64,000 bases of DNA from Mycolicibacterium arenosum (GCF_024320865.1 NZ_JANDBD010000014.1:62001-126000); one strand, 5' to 3'. Counted from the first letter of the stretch, positions 49,744 through 58,143 are shown. Notes: a model not told the origin generated them from the letters alone. Made by a program: numbers and translations.

Positions 49744-50586
49744 ATGACGCAGCAGACGGTCGACGCCCCGAGGCGTCCGGCGCTGTCGCCGTCCCGCGCC
49801 AGCGACTTCAAGCAGTGCCCGCTGCTCTACCGGTTCCGCGCCATCGATCGCCTGCCCGAACCGTCGTCCACCGCGCAGGTGCGCGGTTCGCTCGTCCACG
49901 GCGCGCTGGAACTGCTGTACGCGCTGCCCGCGCCGAGCCGCGTGCCCGATGCCGCCGCCGCCCTGGTCGAGCCGGCCTGGCAGGGCATCGTCGACGAGCG
50001 TCCCGAGTTGGTGGCCGAATTCGAGCCGCAGACGCGCATCGAACTGCTCGAGCAGGCGCGCACGCTGCTGTCGGGCTACTACCGGTTGGAGGACCCGACC
50101 CGGTTCGACCCGGAGTCGTGCGAGCAGCGCGTCGAGGTCGAGTTGTCCGATGGCACGCTGCTGCGCGGTTTCGTCGATCGCATCGACGTCGCGCCCACCG
50201 GCGAGTTGCGCGTCGTGGACTACAAGACCGGCAAGGCGCCCCCGGAGGCGCGCGCCCTCGCCGAGGCCAAGGCCATGTTCCAGATGAAGTTCTACGCGGT
50301 CGCGTTGCTTCGATCGCGCGGGGTGCTCCCGACCCGGCTGCGCCTGCTGTACCTCGCCGATGGTCAGGTGCTGGACTACACGCCCGAACTCGAGGAGCTG
50401 CACCGCTTCGAGAAGACCTTGATGGCGATCTGGCGGGCAATCCAGAACGCCGGAGCCACAGGTGATTTCCGCCCCAACCCGTCTCGGATGTGCGATTGGT
50501 GCGCGCATCACCGGCACTGTCCTGTGTTCGGAGGTACCCCGCCGCCCTACCCGGGGTGGCCCGCCACCGCGGAGCCCGCGGCGTGA
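49744..50586 (+). CDS. RecB-family PD-(D/E)XK exonuclease with predicted Fe-S cluster (Rv2119-like)
   Basis: A 280-residue nuclease like the C-terminal domain of RecB/AddB. The catalytic core is GFVDRID (Asp145 region) and RVVDYKTGK (Asp159, Lys161). Four cysteines, Cys25 (DFKQCPLLY) and Cys250, Cys253, Cys259 (CDWCAHHRHC), have the spacing of the AddB/Cas4 4Fe-4S staple. ATG 49744 is preferred over ATG 49714 because of the leaderless promoter. Its stop overlaps the thioesterase start by four bases (GTGA). Confidence 0.92.
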   Translation: MTQQTVDAPRRPALSPSRASDFKQCPLLYRFRAIDRLPEPSSTAQVRGSLVHGALELLYALPAPSRVPDAAAALVEPAWQGIVDERPELVAEFEPQTRIELLEQARTLLSGYYRLEDPTRFDPESCEQRVEVELSDGTLLRGFVDRIDVAPTGELRVVDYKTGKAPPEARALAEAKAMFQMKFYAVALLRSRGVLPTRLRLLYLADGQVLDYTPELEELHRFEKTLMAIWRAIQNAGATGDFRPNPSRMCDWCAHHRHCPVFGGTPPPYPGWPATAEPAA

Positions 50587-51368
50587 TCGACTGCCTCTAC
50601 CGTCGGTTGCCCTCCGACGGCGACTTCCAGGTGTTCGAGTCGACCGACGGCACGCGGAGCAACTGGGATCCCGAGATCCAGCACGGGTCGCCGCCGCTGG
50701 CGCTGATGACCAAGCTGATCGAGGAACACGCGGCGGGCTCCGCGCTGCGCGTCGGCAGGCTCACCCTCGACATCCTCGGCGCGATCCCCGTCGTACCGCT
50801 GCGGGTGCGCGCCTGGACGCTGCGGCCCGGCGCCCGGATCGCGATGATGTGCGCCGAGATGCTGCCGGTCGGCGCGGAGCGGCCGGTCGCGCGGGTGACC
50901 GCGTGGCTGCTGGCCACCAGCGACACCTCCGACGTGGCGACGGACCGGCATCCGCCGCTCGGCAAGGGCGATCCGGTGGCCAACCCGCACGCGTGGCTGG
51001 GTGCGCCGGGCTACCTGGAAACGGTGACGTGGCACAGGCAGGAGACGCCACCGGGCGCGGCCGCCGAGGTGTGGATGAGCCCACTGGTACCACTCGTCGA
51101 CGCCGAGCCGGTGACGGAGACACAGCGCCTGGCGATGGTCGTCGACTCGGCCAACGGTGTCGGCGCCTCGCTGAACCCGAACGAGTTCCTCTTCATGAAC
51201 ACCGACACGACCGTGCACCTGCACCGAGTGCCCTCGGGTGACGAGTTCGCGCTGCGTGCGCGGGCGTCGATCGGGCCGGACGGCGTCGGCGTCACCACCG
51301 CCGACCTCTTCGACCACCGGGGCTTCGTCGGCACGTCGGCCCAGACGCTGCTGGTCCTGCGGCGGTGA
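50583..51368 (+). CDS. TesB-like thioesterase-superfamily protein
   Basis: A 261-residue double-hotdog protein of the acyl-CoA thioesterase TesB-like class in actinobacteria. The first hotdog includes HGSPPLALMTKLIEEH; the second ends around LFDHRGFVGTSAQTLLV, typical of TesB-like proteins. Likely acyl-CoA hydrolysis, substrate unknown. It is coupled to the nuclease gene before it and to the DinB-like gene after it, each by a four-base overlap, which suggests co-expression under the damage-type promoter. Confidence 0.82.
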   Translation: MIDCLYRRLPSDGDFQVFESTDGTRSNWDPEIQHGSPPLALMTKLIEEHAAGSALRVGRLTLDILGAIPVVPLRVRAWTLRPGARIAMMCAEMLPVGAERPVARVTAWLLATSDTSDVATDRHPPLGKGDPVANPHAWLGAPGYLETVTWHRQETPPGAAAEVWMSPLVPLVDAEPVTETQRLAMVVDSANGVGASLNPNEFLFMNTDTTVHLHRVPSGDEFALRARASIGPDGVGVTTADLFDHRGFVGTSAQTLLVLRR

Positions 51369-51880
51369 CCGCGAAGAGCGCGGCGCTCTCCCAGTTCGAG
51401 CTGGTCTGGGCGCTCGCCGAGCTGCACTTCGACGCGCTGGACGAGGACGACTTCCTCTGGGCCCCAGCGGAACTCACCTGGACCGTGCATCGGGACGAGG
51501 ACGGCGCGTGGCGCCCCGACTGGGCGGACACCGAACCCGTTCCGATCCCGGTGCCTACCGTGGGCTGGCTCACCTGGCAGGTCCTGTGGTGGTGGGCGAC
51601 GGCGCTCGACGACCTCACCCGCGTCCCGCACCGCAGGCGCGAGGATGTGACGTGGCCGGGCACGGGCGCCGACGCGATCGCTGCGATCCGCGCGCTGGCG
51701 GTCGACTGGCGCGACGGGCTCACCGATCTGGCCGACTCCGACTGGGAGCGGCCCTCGGCGTTCCCGTGGCCCGCCGACGCCGGGAGGACGATCGCGGATT
51801 CGGCGCTGTGGGTGAACGTGGAACTCACCAAGAACGTGGCGGAGATCGGCCAGTTGAGGCTACTACGCGCCGCGCGCTGA
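51365..51880 (+). CDS. DinB-superfamily protein
   Basis: A 171-residue four-helix-bundle protein of the DinB/YfiT type. The start region FELVWALAELHFDAL and the Trp-rich middle (TWQVLWWWATALDDLT) with an aromatic-acidic pattern match the family. Metal-binding histidines of canonical DinB are only partly visible, so catalytic metal binding is uncertain. Start GTG 51365 overlaps the thioesterase stop. Confidence 0.75.
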   Translation: MTAKSAALSQFELVWALAELHFDALDEDDFLWAPAELTWTVHRDEDGAWRPDWADTEPVPIPVPTVGWLTWQVLWWWATALDDLTRVPHRRREDVTWPGTGADAIAAIRALAVDWRDGLTDLADSDWERPSAFPWPADAGRTIADSALWVNVELTKNVAEIGQLRLLRAAR

Positions 51881-51888
51881 CTATCCGC

Positions 51889-51916
51889 TTGCATCTATAT
51901 AGACAAAACGTAATAT
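51889..51916 (+). promoter_or_regulatory. ArsR-gene promoter with internal operator
   Basis: -35-like TTGCAT (51889-51894), 16 bases, -10 TAATAT (51911-51916), then six bases to GTG 51923: a leaderless arrangement. The spacer holds the perfect palindrome TCTATATAGA (51894-51903) in an AT-rich patch unusual for this genome, suited to autorepression by an ArsR protein. Confidence 0.65.
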
Positions 51917-51922
51917 ACGGGT

Positions 51923-52246
51923 GTGGACGTTTTCGAAGCCGTCGCCGAACCCAGCCGGCGCACCCTGCTCGACGCGCTGCGCACCGGTGAACGCACCGCG
52001 GGCGAACTGGTCGCCACCCTGCCCGGACTCACCCAACCCACCGTGTCCCGCCACCTGCGCGTGCTCCGCGAGGTCGGACTCGTCGAGGTGCGCGTCGACG
52101 CGCAGCGCCGCATCTACGCGCTGCGCGCCGACGGCCTCGTCGAGATGGACTCCTGGCTCACCGCGTACCGGCACTTCTGGGCCGATCGCCTGGACGCCCT
52201 CGAGGAGCACTTGACGGCGACGCTGGGCGAGGGGAATCGGTCGTGA
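51923..52246 (+). CDS. ArsR-family winged-helix repressor
   Basis: A 107-residue HTH protein of the metal-independent ArsR branch usually paired with SRPBCC proteins. The recognition region is LPGLTQPTVSRHLRVLREVGLVEV-like (about 33-55), followed by the beta wing. No Cys metal-binding site (ELCVCDL type) is present, so it probably senses something other than a metal. Start GTG 51923. Its stop overlaps the SRPBCC start. Confidence 0.92.
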   Translation: MDVFEAVAEPSRRTLLDALRTGERTAGELVATLPGLTQPTVSRHLRVLREVGLVEVRVDAQRRIYALRADGLVEMDSWLTAYRHFWADRLDALEEHLTATLGEGNRS

Positions 52247-52752
52247 CCGATCGCGACGGACGAGTGGTCGTCGACGGCGATCGCGCGGTGCTGCACTTCG
52301 AACGACGGCTGCCCCACCCGGTCGAGCAGGTGTGGGCGGCGATCACGGATCCGGATCAGCGTGGAAAGTGGATGGGCCGCACCGTCATCGACGCGCGCGT
52401 CGGCGGGACCATCGAGACCGTCGCGTCCGGCCCCCCGCTGCCGCCGGACCGCAAGCGCATGACGGGGCGAATCCTGGTCTGGGATCCGCCGCACGTGTTC
52501 GAGCACGAGTGGCATCAGTCCATCGTCGAACCGGGGGTGGTGCGCTACGAACTGCACCCCGACGGCGCCGGAACCCTGCTGCGGCTGAGCCACCGCGGCC
52601 TCAGCGTGCCCAACGCGAACGGCTTCCGCACCGGCACACACGCGTTCCTCGACCGACTCGACGCCCTCCTCGCGGGCGATCCCCTGCCCAACTGGGCGCA
52701 GCGCGTACACGCCATCTCCGGCGTCGCACCGACAGGTGAGGAGTTCTCATGA
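52243..52752 (+). CDS. SRPBCC/AHSA1-family ligand-binding protein
   Basis: A 169-residue START-like fold protein (RRLPHPVEQVWAAITDPDQRGKWMG opening pattern; DPPHVFEHEWH and LRLSHRGLS strands). Members bind hydrophobic ligands or act as co-chaperone-like factors. It is coupled by four-base overlaps to arsR before and flavodoxin after; this arsR-SRPBCC pair is a common actinobacterial unit of unknown job. Confidence 0.85.
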   Translation: MTDRDGRVVVDGDRAVLHFERRLPHPVEQVWAAITDPDQRGKWMGRTVIDARVGGTIETVASGPPLPPDRKRMTGRILVWDPPHVFEHEWHQSIVEPGVVRYELHPDGAGTLLRLSHRGLSVPNANGFRTGTHAFLDRLDALLAGDPLPNWAQRVHAISGVAPTGEEFS

Positions 52753-53369
52753 CCGACAACGCTTTCGGGCTCCGCCCGGCCATCGTGGTCGCCTATCACT
52801 CGGGATTCGGCCACACCGCGACGCTGGCCGCCGCGGTCGTGGCCGGGGCCGGTGCCCGTGGCGCCGACGTCACCGCGCTCGCCGTGGACGCGCTGACCGA
52901 GGAGCACTGGGCGATGCTCGACGGCGCCGACGCGATCGTCTTCGGCACCGCCACCTACATGGGCAACGTGTCCGCGGGGTTCCAGGCGTTCGCCGAGCGG
53001 ACCGGGCGGCGGTGCCAGAACGGCACCTGGCGGGACAAGGTGGCCGCCGGCTTCACGAACTCCGGGTCCAAGAGCGGCGACAAGCTCAACACCCTGGTGT
53101 CGCTTGCGGTCTTCGCCGCCCAGCACCACATGCACTGGGTGAACCTGGGTCTCGGCCCCGGCTGGAACAGTTCGGCGGGCAGCGAGCACGACCCCAACCG
53201 GCTGGGGTTCTGGTTGGGGGCGGGCGCGCAGACCGATGTCGACGCCGACGCCGACGCGGTACACCCGTCGGATCTGCGCACGTGCGAGCACCTCGGTGGC
53301 CGGGTCGCAGTGACCACCGCTCAACTTCTCGCGGGACGCGCTGCGGTGCAGGCTATTCCAGCGGTGTGA
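52749..53369 (+). CDS. Flavodoxin-fold NAD(P)H:quinone oxidoreductase-like protein
   Basis: A 206-residue WrbA-type flavodoxin. The FMN-phosphate loop is VAYHSGFGHTATLA near residue 15; later FMN loops are GTATYMGNVSAGFQAF near 77 and FTNSGSKSGD near 113. Probably a two-electron reducer of quinones. ATG 52749 overlaps the SRPBCC stop by four bases. Its 3' end overlaps the convergent disulfide reductase by 17 bases. Confidence 0.88.
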   Translation: MTDNAFGLRPAIVVAYHSGFGHTATLAAAVVAGAGARGADVTALAVDALTEEHWAMLDGADAIVFGTATYMGNVSAGFQAFAERTGRRCQNGTWRDKVAAGFTNSGSKSGDKLNTLVSLAVFAAQHHMHWVNLGLGPGWNSSAGSEHDPNRLGFWLGAGAQTDVDADADAVHPSDLRTCEHLGGRVAVTTAQLLAGRAAVQAIPAV

Positions 53370-54732
53370 GCTCCTGCAGCATCGTCGGCACCAACTCGCT
53401 GACCGTCGGGTGGATGTGCATGGTGCGGGAGATCGCGGTGTACGGCAGCTTCGCCGTCATCACGTCGAGGATGTCCTGCACCACCTCGTCGCCACCGACA
53501 CCGAGGATGGCCGCCCCGAGGATCTGCTCGGTCTCGGCGTCGACGACGACCTTCATGAAACCCTGCGTCTCGCCCTTCTCGACGGCGCGGCCGACGCGCG
53601 TCATCGGGCGCTTGCCGACGAGCGCCCTGCGACCCGAGGCCTTGACTTCGGCGACCGACATCCCGGCGCGCCCGAGCGGCGGATCGATGTAGAGCGCGTA
53701 GGTGGGAATCCGGTCGCTGACCCGCCGCGGATCGTCGTCGAGCAGGTTGGCGGCGACGATCTCGAAGTCGTTGTACGACGTGTGGGTGAACGCGCCCCGG
53801 CCGTTGCAGTCCCCCATCGCCCAGATGTGCGGCGCGGTGGTGCGCAACTCGTCGTCGACCGTCACGTAGCCGCGTGCGTCGGTCTCGACACCCGCCGCGT
53901 CCAGGCCGAGATCGTCGGTGTTCGGTCGCCGCCCGGTGGCGACCAGCAGGTGGGTGCCCTCGATCGGGTCCGCGCCGTCGCGGGTGTGCAACGCGAATCC
54001 GTTGTCTTTCTTGACAAGCCGCATATCCGTGGCTCCGACGTGCACGTCGATTCCCTCGGCTTCCAGGATCGCGGTCACGGCGGCCGACACGTCCTCGTCC
54101 TCGCGCGCGGTCACCCGCGGACCCCGCTCGACGACGCTGACCGCGGCCCCGAACCGGCGGTACATCTGCGCGAACTCGAGACCGATGTAGCTGCCCCCGA
54201 TGATCACCAGGTGCTCGGGCAGCACGTCGAGGTCGAGGATCCCGACGTTGGTGAGGTAGTCGACGTCGGCCAGTCCGGGGATGTCGGGCACCGTCGCGCG
54301 GCCGCCGACGTTCAGGAAGATCTGGTCGGCTTCGAGCACCCGGTCGCCGACGCGGACCGTGTGCGGCCCTTCGAAACGGGCGTGCCCGCGAATCAACTCG
54401 CAGCCCGGCATGCCGTCGAGCCATCCCTCGACGCCGTGCCGATCGGCGAGCATGATGCCGTCCTTGCGCGACTTCACCGTCGCCATGTCGACCGTGACCG
54501 GGCCGGTGCCGACGCCGTACTCGGCGGCGCGACGGGCGACGTGCGCGGTGTGCGCGCTGGCCACCAGGGTCTTGGTGGGGATGCAGCCGTAGTTGACGCA
54601 CGTGCCGCCGACGAGCTTGCGCTCGATGACCGCGACGGTGCGTCCGGCTGCGGTGAGCCGGCCCGCGAGCGGCGGACCCGCCTGTCCCGCGCCGATGATG
54701 ATCGCGTCGAATGTGCTTGCTGCAGTAGCCAT
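53353..54732 (-). CDS. FAD-dependent pyridine nucleotide-disulfide oxidoreductase (mercuric/lipoamide-reductase class)
   Basis: A 459-residue class I flavoprotein disulfide reductase. FAD motif GAGQAG (14-19), redox Cys45/Cys50 in GGTCVNYGC, NAD motif GGSYIGLEFA near 180, second FAD motif AMGDCNGRGAF near 305, and the active-site HIHPTVSE near the C-terminus. It has no N-terminal heavy-metal domain, so mercury reduction is unlikely to be its main job; the substrate is probably a low-molecular-weight or protein disulfide. It abuts DUF4126 with no gap. Confidence 0.88.
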   Translation of the reverse strand: MATAASTFDAIIIGAGQAGPPLAGRLTAAGRTVAVIERKLVGGTCVNYGCIPTKTLVASAHTAHVARRAAEYGVGTGPVTVDMATVKSRKDGIMLADRHGVEGWLDGMPGCELIRGHARFEGPHTVRVGDRVLEADQIFLNVGGRATVPDIPGLADVDYLTNVGILDLDVLPEHLVIIGGSYIGLEFAQMYRRFGAAVSVVERGPRVTAREDEDVSAAVTAILEAEGIDVHVGATDMRLVKKDNGFALHTRDGADPIEGTHLLVATGRRPNTDDLGLDAAGVETDARGYVTVDDELRTTAPHIWAMGDCNGRGAFTHTSYNDFEIVAANLLDDDPRRVSDRIPTYALYIDPPLGRAGMSVAEVKASGRRALVGKRPMTRVGRAVEKGETQGFMKVVVDAETEQILGAAILGVGGDEVVQDILDVMTAKLPYTAISRTMHIHPTVSELVPTMLQELTPLE

Positions 54733-55215
54733 CTAGACCAGAGATGTTACAGCGACGATCGCGAAACCGCCGAGCACCGCGATCACGTCCTCGGTGAGGG
54801 CCACCGGCAGGTCGTGTCCGCCGTTGGACTCGACCAGCTTCTTGCGAGCGCGGTAGCCGCCGAGCGTTCCGAGCACCGCGCCGACGATGCCCGCGCCGAT
54901 CGAGCTGAACGTGTGATGGAAGCCCGCCCCGATGACCGCGCCCGCGAACGCGCCGGTCAGCAGGCGGGCCGCGAACTGCGGAGTGACCGTGCGCGGCGGC
55001 GTCGACGGCAACTGGTCGGTGACGAGTTCCACGACGAGGAAGATCGTCAGCACCGTCACGGTGATGGGGTGACCCACCCATTGCGCCCACGTGCCCTCGA
55101 CGGGCAGCCACCCGAGGAACGCCCCCCATGCGACGACGGCCGGCGGGGTGAGCGCCCGCAGACCCGCGACGATTCCGATGAGAAGGGCGAGCAGGATTAC
55201 GAGCACTTGCGTCAT
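54733..55215 (-). CDS. DUF4126 membrane protein
   Basis: A 160-residue membrane protein with four or five transmembrane helices, beginning VLVILLALLIGIVAGLRALTP. The pattern GLRALTPPAVVAWGA is the DUF4126 hallmark. Function unknown. It ends on the base before the disulfide reductase start, so the two are likely co-translated. It follows hisG by 52 bases. Confidence 0.85.
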   Translation of the reverse strand: MTQVLVILLALLIGIVAGLRALTPPAVVAWGAFLGWLPVEGTWAQWVGHPITVTVLTIFLVVELVTDQLPSTPPRTVTPQFAARLLTGAFAGAVIGAGFHHTFSSIGAGIVGAVLGTLGGYRARKKLVESNGGHDLPVALTEDVIAVLGGFAIVAVTSLV

Positions 55216-55267
55216 GGCAGCCTCCCGAACGGTGGGGTTGTCACAGGCAACCTAGCACCGGTCAAGA

Positions 55268-56119
55268 TCAGAAGCGGCAGAACCTGATGTCGGACGCAAG
55301 GATCGCCTTGGCGCCGATGGCCGCGAGTTCGTCCATGATCGCGTTGACGTCTCGGCGCGGCACCAGCGCGCGAACCGCCACCCACTCCGGATCGGCCAGC
55401 GGTGCGATCGTCGGCGACTCCAGACCGGGCGTCACGCCGGTGGCCCTGTCGAGAACCGTGCGCGGGCAGTCGTAGTCGAGCATCAGGTACTGCTGACCGA
55501 ACACCACGCCCTGCACACGCGCCGTGAGCTGGTCGCGCGCGGCGGTGTTCGCCGGGTCGGGGTCGGCGCGCTCGATGAGGACCGCCTCCGAGTCGCACAG
55601 CGGGTCACCGAACGCGACCAGATCGTGCAGCCCGAGCGTGCGGCCGGAGCCGACCACGTCCGCGATGACGTCGGCCACGCCGAGCTGCACCGAGATCTCC
55701 ACCGCGCCATCGAGTCTGATGACGTCGGCCTCGACACCCTTGGCGGCCAGGTCCTTGCGGACCAGATTCGGGAACGACGTGGCGATGCGCTTACCCGACA
55801 GGTCGGCGACGGTCCAGTCCCGCCCGACCGGGCCCGCGTACCGGAAGGTGGAGTTGCCGAAACCCAGCGCGAGCCGTTCCCGCACCGCCGCATCGGAATC
55901 CGCCGCCAGGTCGCGACCGGTGATGCCCAGGTCGAGCTGACCCGAGCCGACGTAGATCGCGATGTCCTTGGGCCGGAGGAAGAAGAACTCGACGTTGTTG
56001 ACGGGGTCGACGACCGTCAGGTCCTTCTGGTCCCTGCGCTTGCGGTAGCCCGCCTCGGACAGGATGTCGGCGGCCGACTCGCTGAGCGCACCCTTGTTGG
56101 GGACGGCGACGCGGAGCAT
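55268..56119 (-). CDS. hisG: ATP phosphoribosyltransferase HisG (long form)
   Basis: First enzyme of histidine synthesis: ATP + PRPP to phosphoribosyl-ATP. It has 283 residues, the long form with its own C-terminal regulatory domain (VPRRDVNAIMDELAAIGAKAIL) that binds feedback histidine. Conserved motifs: LRVAVPNKG at the start, DLGITGRDLAADS near 77, ISVQLGVADVIADVVGSG near 150. ATG 56119 aligns with M. tuberculosis HisG; an in-frame GTG at 56131 would overlap the hisE stop by four bases and add four residues. Confidence 0.96.
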   Translation of the reverse strand: MLRVAVPNKGALSESAADILSEAGYRKRRDQKDLTVVDPVNNVEFFFLRPKDIAIYVGSGQLDLGITGRDLAADSDAAVRERLALGFGNSTFRYAGPVGRDWTVADLSGKRIATSFPNLVRKDLAAKGVEADVIRLDGAVEISVQLGVADVIADVVGSGRTLGLHDLVAFGDPLCDSEAVLIERADPDPANTAARDQLTARVQGVVFGQQYLMLDYDCPRTVLDRATGVTPGLESPTIAPLADPEWVAVRALVPRRDVNAIMDELAAIGAKAILASDIRFCRF

Positions 56120-56127
56120 GCCGTTCG

Positions 56128-56409
56128 TCACAGCTTCGCGTACACGTCGTCGAGCGTCAGACCGCGCTTGATCATCAGCACCTGGGTCCAGTACAGCAGC
56201 TGGCTGATCTCACCGGCCAGTTCGTCGTCGCCCTCGTGCTCGGCGGCGAGCCACACCTCGCCGGCCTCCTCGAGGATCTTCTTGCCCAGCCCGTGCACAC
56301 CGCCGTCGAGCGCCTTGACGGTGCCACTACCTGCAGGCCGGGTGCGCGCACGCTCGCTCAGTTCGTCGAACAGCGCGTCGAAGGTCTTCACGGCTCGCGA
56401 TTGTTTCAC
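56128..56409 (-). CDS. hisE: Phosphoribosyl-ATP pyrophosphatase HisE
   Basis: Second histidine step, hydrolysing phosphoribosyl-ATP to phosphoribosyl-AMP. It has 93 residues, all-alpha MazG-like fold, with metal-binding glutamates in KKILEEAGEVWLAAEHE and the ending LTLDDVYAKL. GTG 56409 starts immediately after a strong hairpin and has no clear SD. hisE-hisG is the standard mycobacterial order. Confidence 0.96.
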   Translation of the reverse strand: MKQSRAVKTFDALFDELSERARTRPAGSGTVKALDGGVHGLGKKILEEAGEVWLAAEHEGDDELAGEISQLLYWTQVLMIKRGLTLDDVYAKL

Positions 56410-56412
56410 GGC

Positions 56413-56451
56413 GGCGCCGCCGGAGTCACGGCGGTTTCACCCGGCGGCGCC
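56413..56451 (-). terminator. GC-rich hairpin between glcP and hisE
   Basis: GGCGCCGCCGG (56413-56423) is the exact reverse complement of 56441-56451, with a 17-base loop. A perfect 14-bp palindrome (56409-56422) overlaps the arm and touches the hisE start codon. It may end glcP transcripts, or mask the hisE start in RNA that reads through. Confidence 0.55.
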
Positions 56452-56459
56452 AATCGGTG

Positions 56460-57932
56460 TCAGGTGGTCGCCGTGGGTTTGGGCTTAGCGACGATCTCGC
56501 CGTGCATGTCCTCCAGCGAGACACCCTTGGTCTCCATGACCCACTTCCACACGAACAGACCCGACAGGATCGCGCACAAGCCGTAGAAGCCGTACGCGAG
56601 GCCGAGGTGTTCGCGCAGGCCGGGGAACGTGACGGTGATGAGCCAGTTGGCCGCCCACTGCCCCGCCGCCGCCAGTCCGAGCGCGGCCGCGCGGATGCGG
56701 TTCGGGAACATCTCGCCGAGCAGCACCCAGACGACGGGGCCCCAGGACATGCCGAACGCGACCACGAACAGGTTCGCGGCGATCAGCGCGACGACCCCGG
56801 AGGCGCCGGGCAGGCTCGGAGTGCCGTCCGGGTTGACCGTCGCGTTGGCGAAGATGACGGACATCGTGAGCAGCGTGACCGCCATGCCGGTCGATCCGAT
56901 GAGCAACAGCGGCTTGCGCCCGATCTTGTCGATGAGCGCGATGGCGATGAGGGTGGTCAGCACGTTGATCACCGACGTGATCACGGTGTAGACGGCCGAC
57001 TCGTCGGCGCTGAATCCGACGGCCTGCCACAACACGTTCGAGTAGTAGAAGATCACGTTGATGCCGACGAACTGCTGGAAGATCGACAACCCGAGGCCCA
57101 CCCAGACGATGCCGTAGATACCACCGGTCGGCTTCTTCAGATCACGCCAGGACGGCTTGTCCTCGCGCTCCAGCGTCTCCCTGATGCGATCGATGGTGAT
57201 CTCGAGGTTCTTCTCCCCGAGCAGCAGGTTCAGCACTCGCCGGGCTTCCGGAATCTTATGGCTGGCAACGAGATAACGCGGAGATTCGGGAATCGTGAAC
57301 GCCAGCACGCCGTACAGCACGGCGGGCAGCGCCATCGCCAGGAACATCCAGCGCCACGCGTCGAGACCCAGCCACAGCACCTCGTTGGGGCCGCCGGCCG
57401 CCCACTGGAGCACCCAGTTGACGGCGAACGACAGGAAGATGCCGAGCACGATCGCCAACTGCTGCAGCGAGCCCAGTCGCCCCCGAATGCGGGGCGGAGA
57501 CGTCTCGGCGATGTAGGCGGGCGCGATCACCGAGGCGACCCCGACGCCGATGCCGCCGACGATCCGGAACAGCACCACGGTCCAGACCTCGTGCGCGAAA
57601 CCCGTTCCGAACGCACTGATCAGGAAGAGCACGGCGGCGATCTTCATGACGGCGATACGGCCGATCTTGTCGGCGATCCGACCCGCCGTCATCGCACCCG
57701 CAGCAGCACCCAGGAGCGCCGAGGCCACGGCGAAACCGAGTTCGGCGTTGCCGATCCCGAAGTCCTCCTGGATGGAGTCGACCGCGCCGTTGATGACGGC
57801 GCTGTCGTAACCGAACAGCAGGCCGCCGAGGGCGGCGACGGAGGCGATGCGGACGGCGGTACCGCCCGAGGAGAAGTCGTCGTCGCTGATGACTGATGAG
57901 GAGTCGTCGACGGGTGGACCCTGACCGGCCAT
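56460..57932 (-). CDS. glcP: MFS sugar:proton symporter, probable glucose permease GlcP
   Basis: A 490-residue, 12-helix sugar porter. Family motifs: GGLLFGYDSAVING in helix 1, GRIADKIGR after helix 2, PAYIAETSPPRIRGRLGS after helix 4, PESPRYL before the central loop, QQFVGINVIFYYS in helix 7 and ETKGVSLE at the C-terminus. It strongly resembles the GlcP glucose permease of fast-growing mycobacteria; other hexoses are possible. AAAGGA precedes ATG 57932. A CRP-like site sits 23-38 bases upstream. Confidence 0.9.
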   Translation of the reverse strand: MAGQGPPVDDSSSVISDDDFSSGGTAVRIASVAALGGLLFGYDSAVINGAVDSIQEDFGIGNAELGFAVASALLGAAAGAMTAGRIADKIGRIAVMKIAAVLFLISAFGTGFAHEVWTVVLFRIVGGIGVGVASVIAPAYIAETSPPRIRGRLGSLQQLAIVLGIFLSFAVNWVLQWAAGGPNEVLWLGLDAWRWMFLAMALPAVLYGVLAFTIPESPRYLVASHKIPEARRVLNLLLGEKNLEITIDRIRETLEREDKPSWRDLKKPTGGIYGIVWVGLGLSIFQQFVGINVIFYYSNVLWQAVGFSADESAVYTVITSVINVLTTLIAIALIDKIGRKPLLLIGSTGMAVTLLTMSVIFANATVNPDGTPSLPGASGVVALIAANLFVVAFGMSWGPVVWVLLGEMFPNRIRAAALGLAAAGQWAANWLITVTFPGLREHLGLAYGFYGLCAILSGLFVWKWVMETKGVSLEDMHGEIVAKPKPTATT

Positions 57933-57954
57933 GAGGTGTCCTTTCGCAACACTG

Positions 57955-57970
57955 CGTGAGCTAGCTCACA
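57955..57970. promoter_or_regulatory. CRP-like site upstream of glcP
   Basis: CGTGAGCTAGCTCACA contains a perfect 14-bp palindrome (57956-57969) and matches TGTGA-N6-TCACA at all but the first base. Centre about 30 bases from the glcP start, close to or inside the promoter core, so repression or roadblock is as likely as activation. Confidence 0.6.
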
Positions 57971-58097
57971 ACAACCTTTCCACAGACCAACGATCGGTAG
58001 GGCCGTATCACGTCGCCGAATTGCGTGTCGTCTCCCGGCGCTCCCTTTCGGCACCCATTCAGCGAAAGCGGATGCACCGCAATGGCAGTGCTCGCCC

Positions 58098-58132
58098 CCG
58101 ATCGACGGCGCATTTCAGCAACCGCCGATCGG
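58098..58132 (-). terminator. Hairpin downstream of katG
   Basis: CCGATCGACGG (58098-58108) pairs with CCGCCGATCGG (58122-58132), with one mismatch and a 13-base loop, starting 11 bases past the katG stop. Confidence 0.6.
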
Positions 58133-58143
58133 AGGCAAGCGGG

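Noticed and set aside
53353..54732. Calling the disulfide reductase MerA or mycothione reductase
   Set aside because: There is no heavy-metal-binding N-domain and no mer neighbours, and no feature specific to mycothione reductase was identified; only the class is safe.
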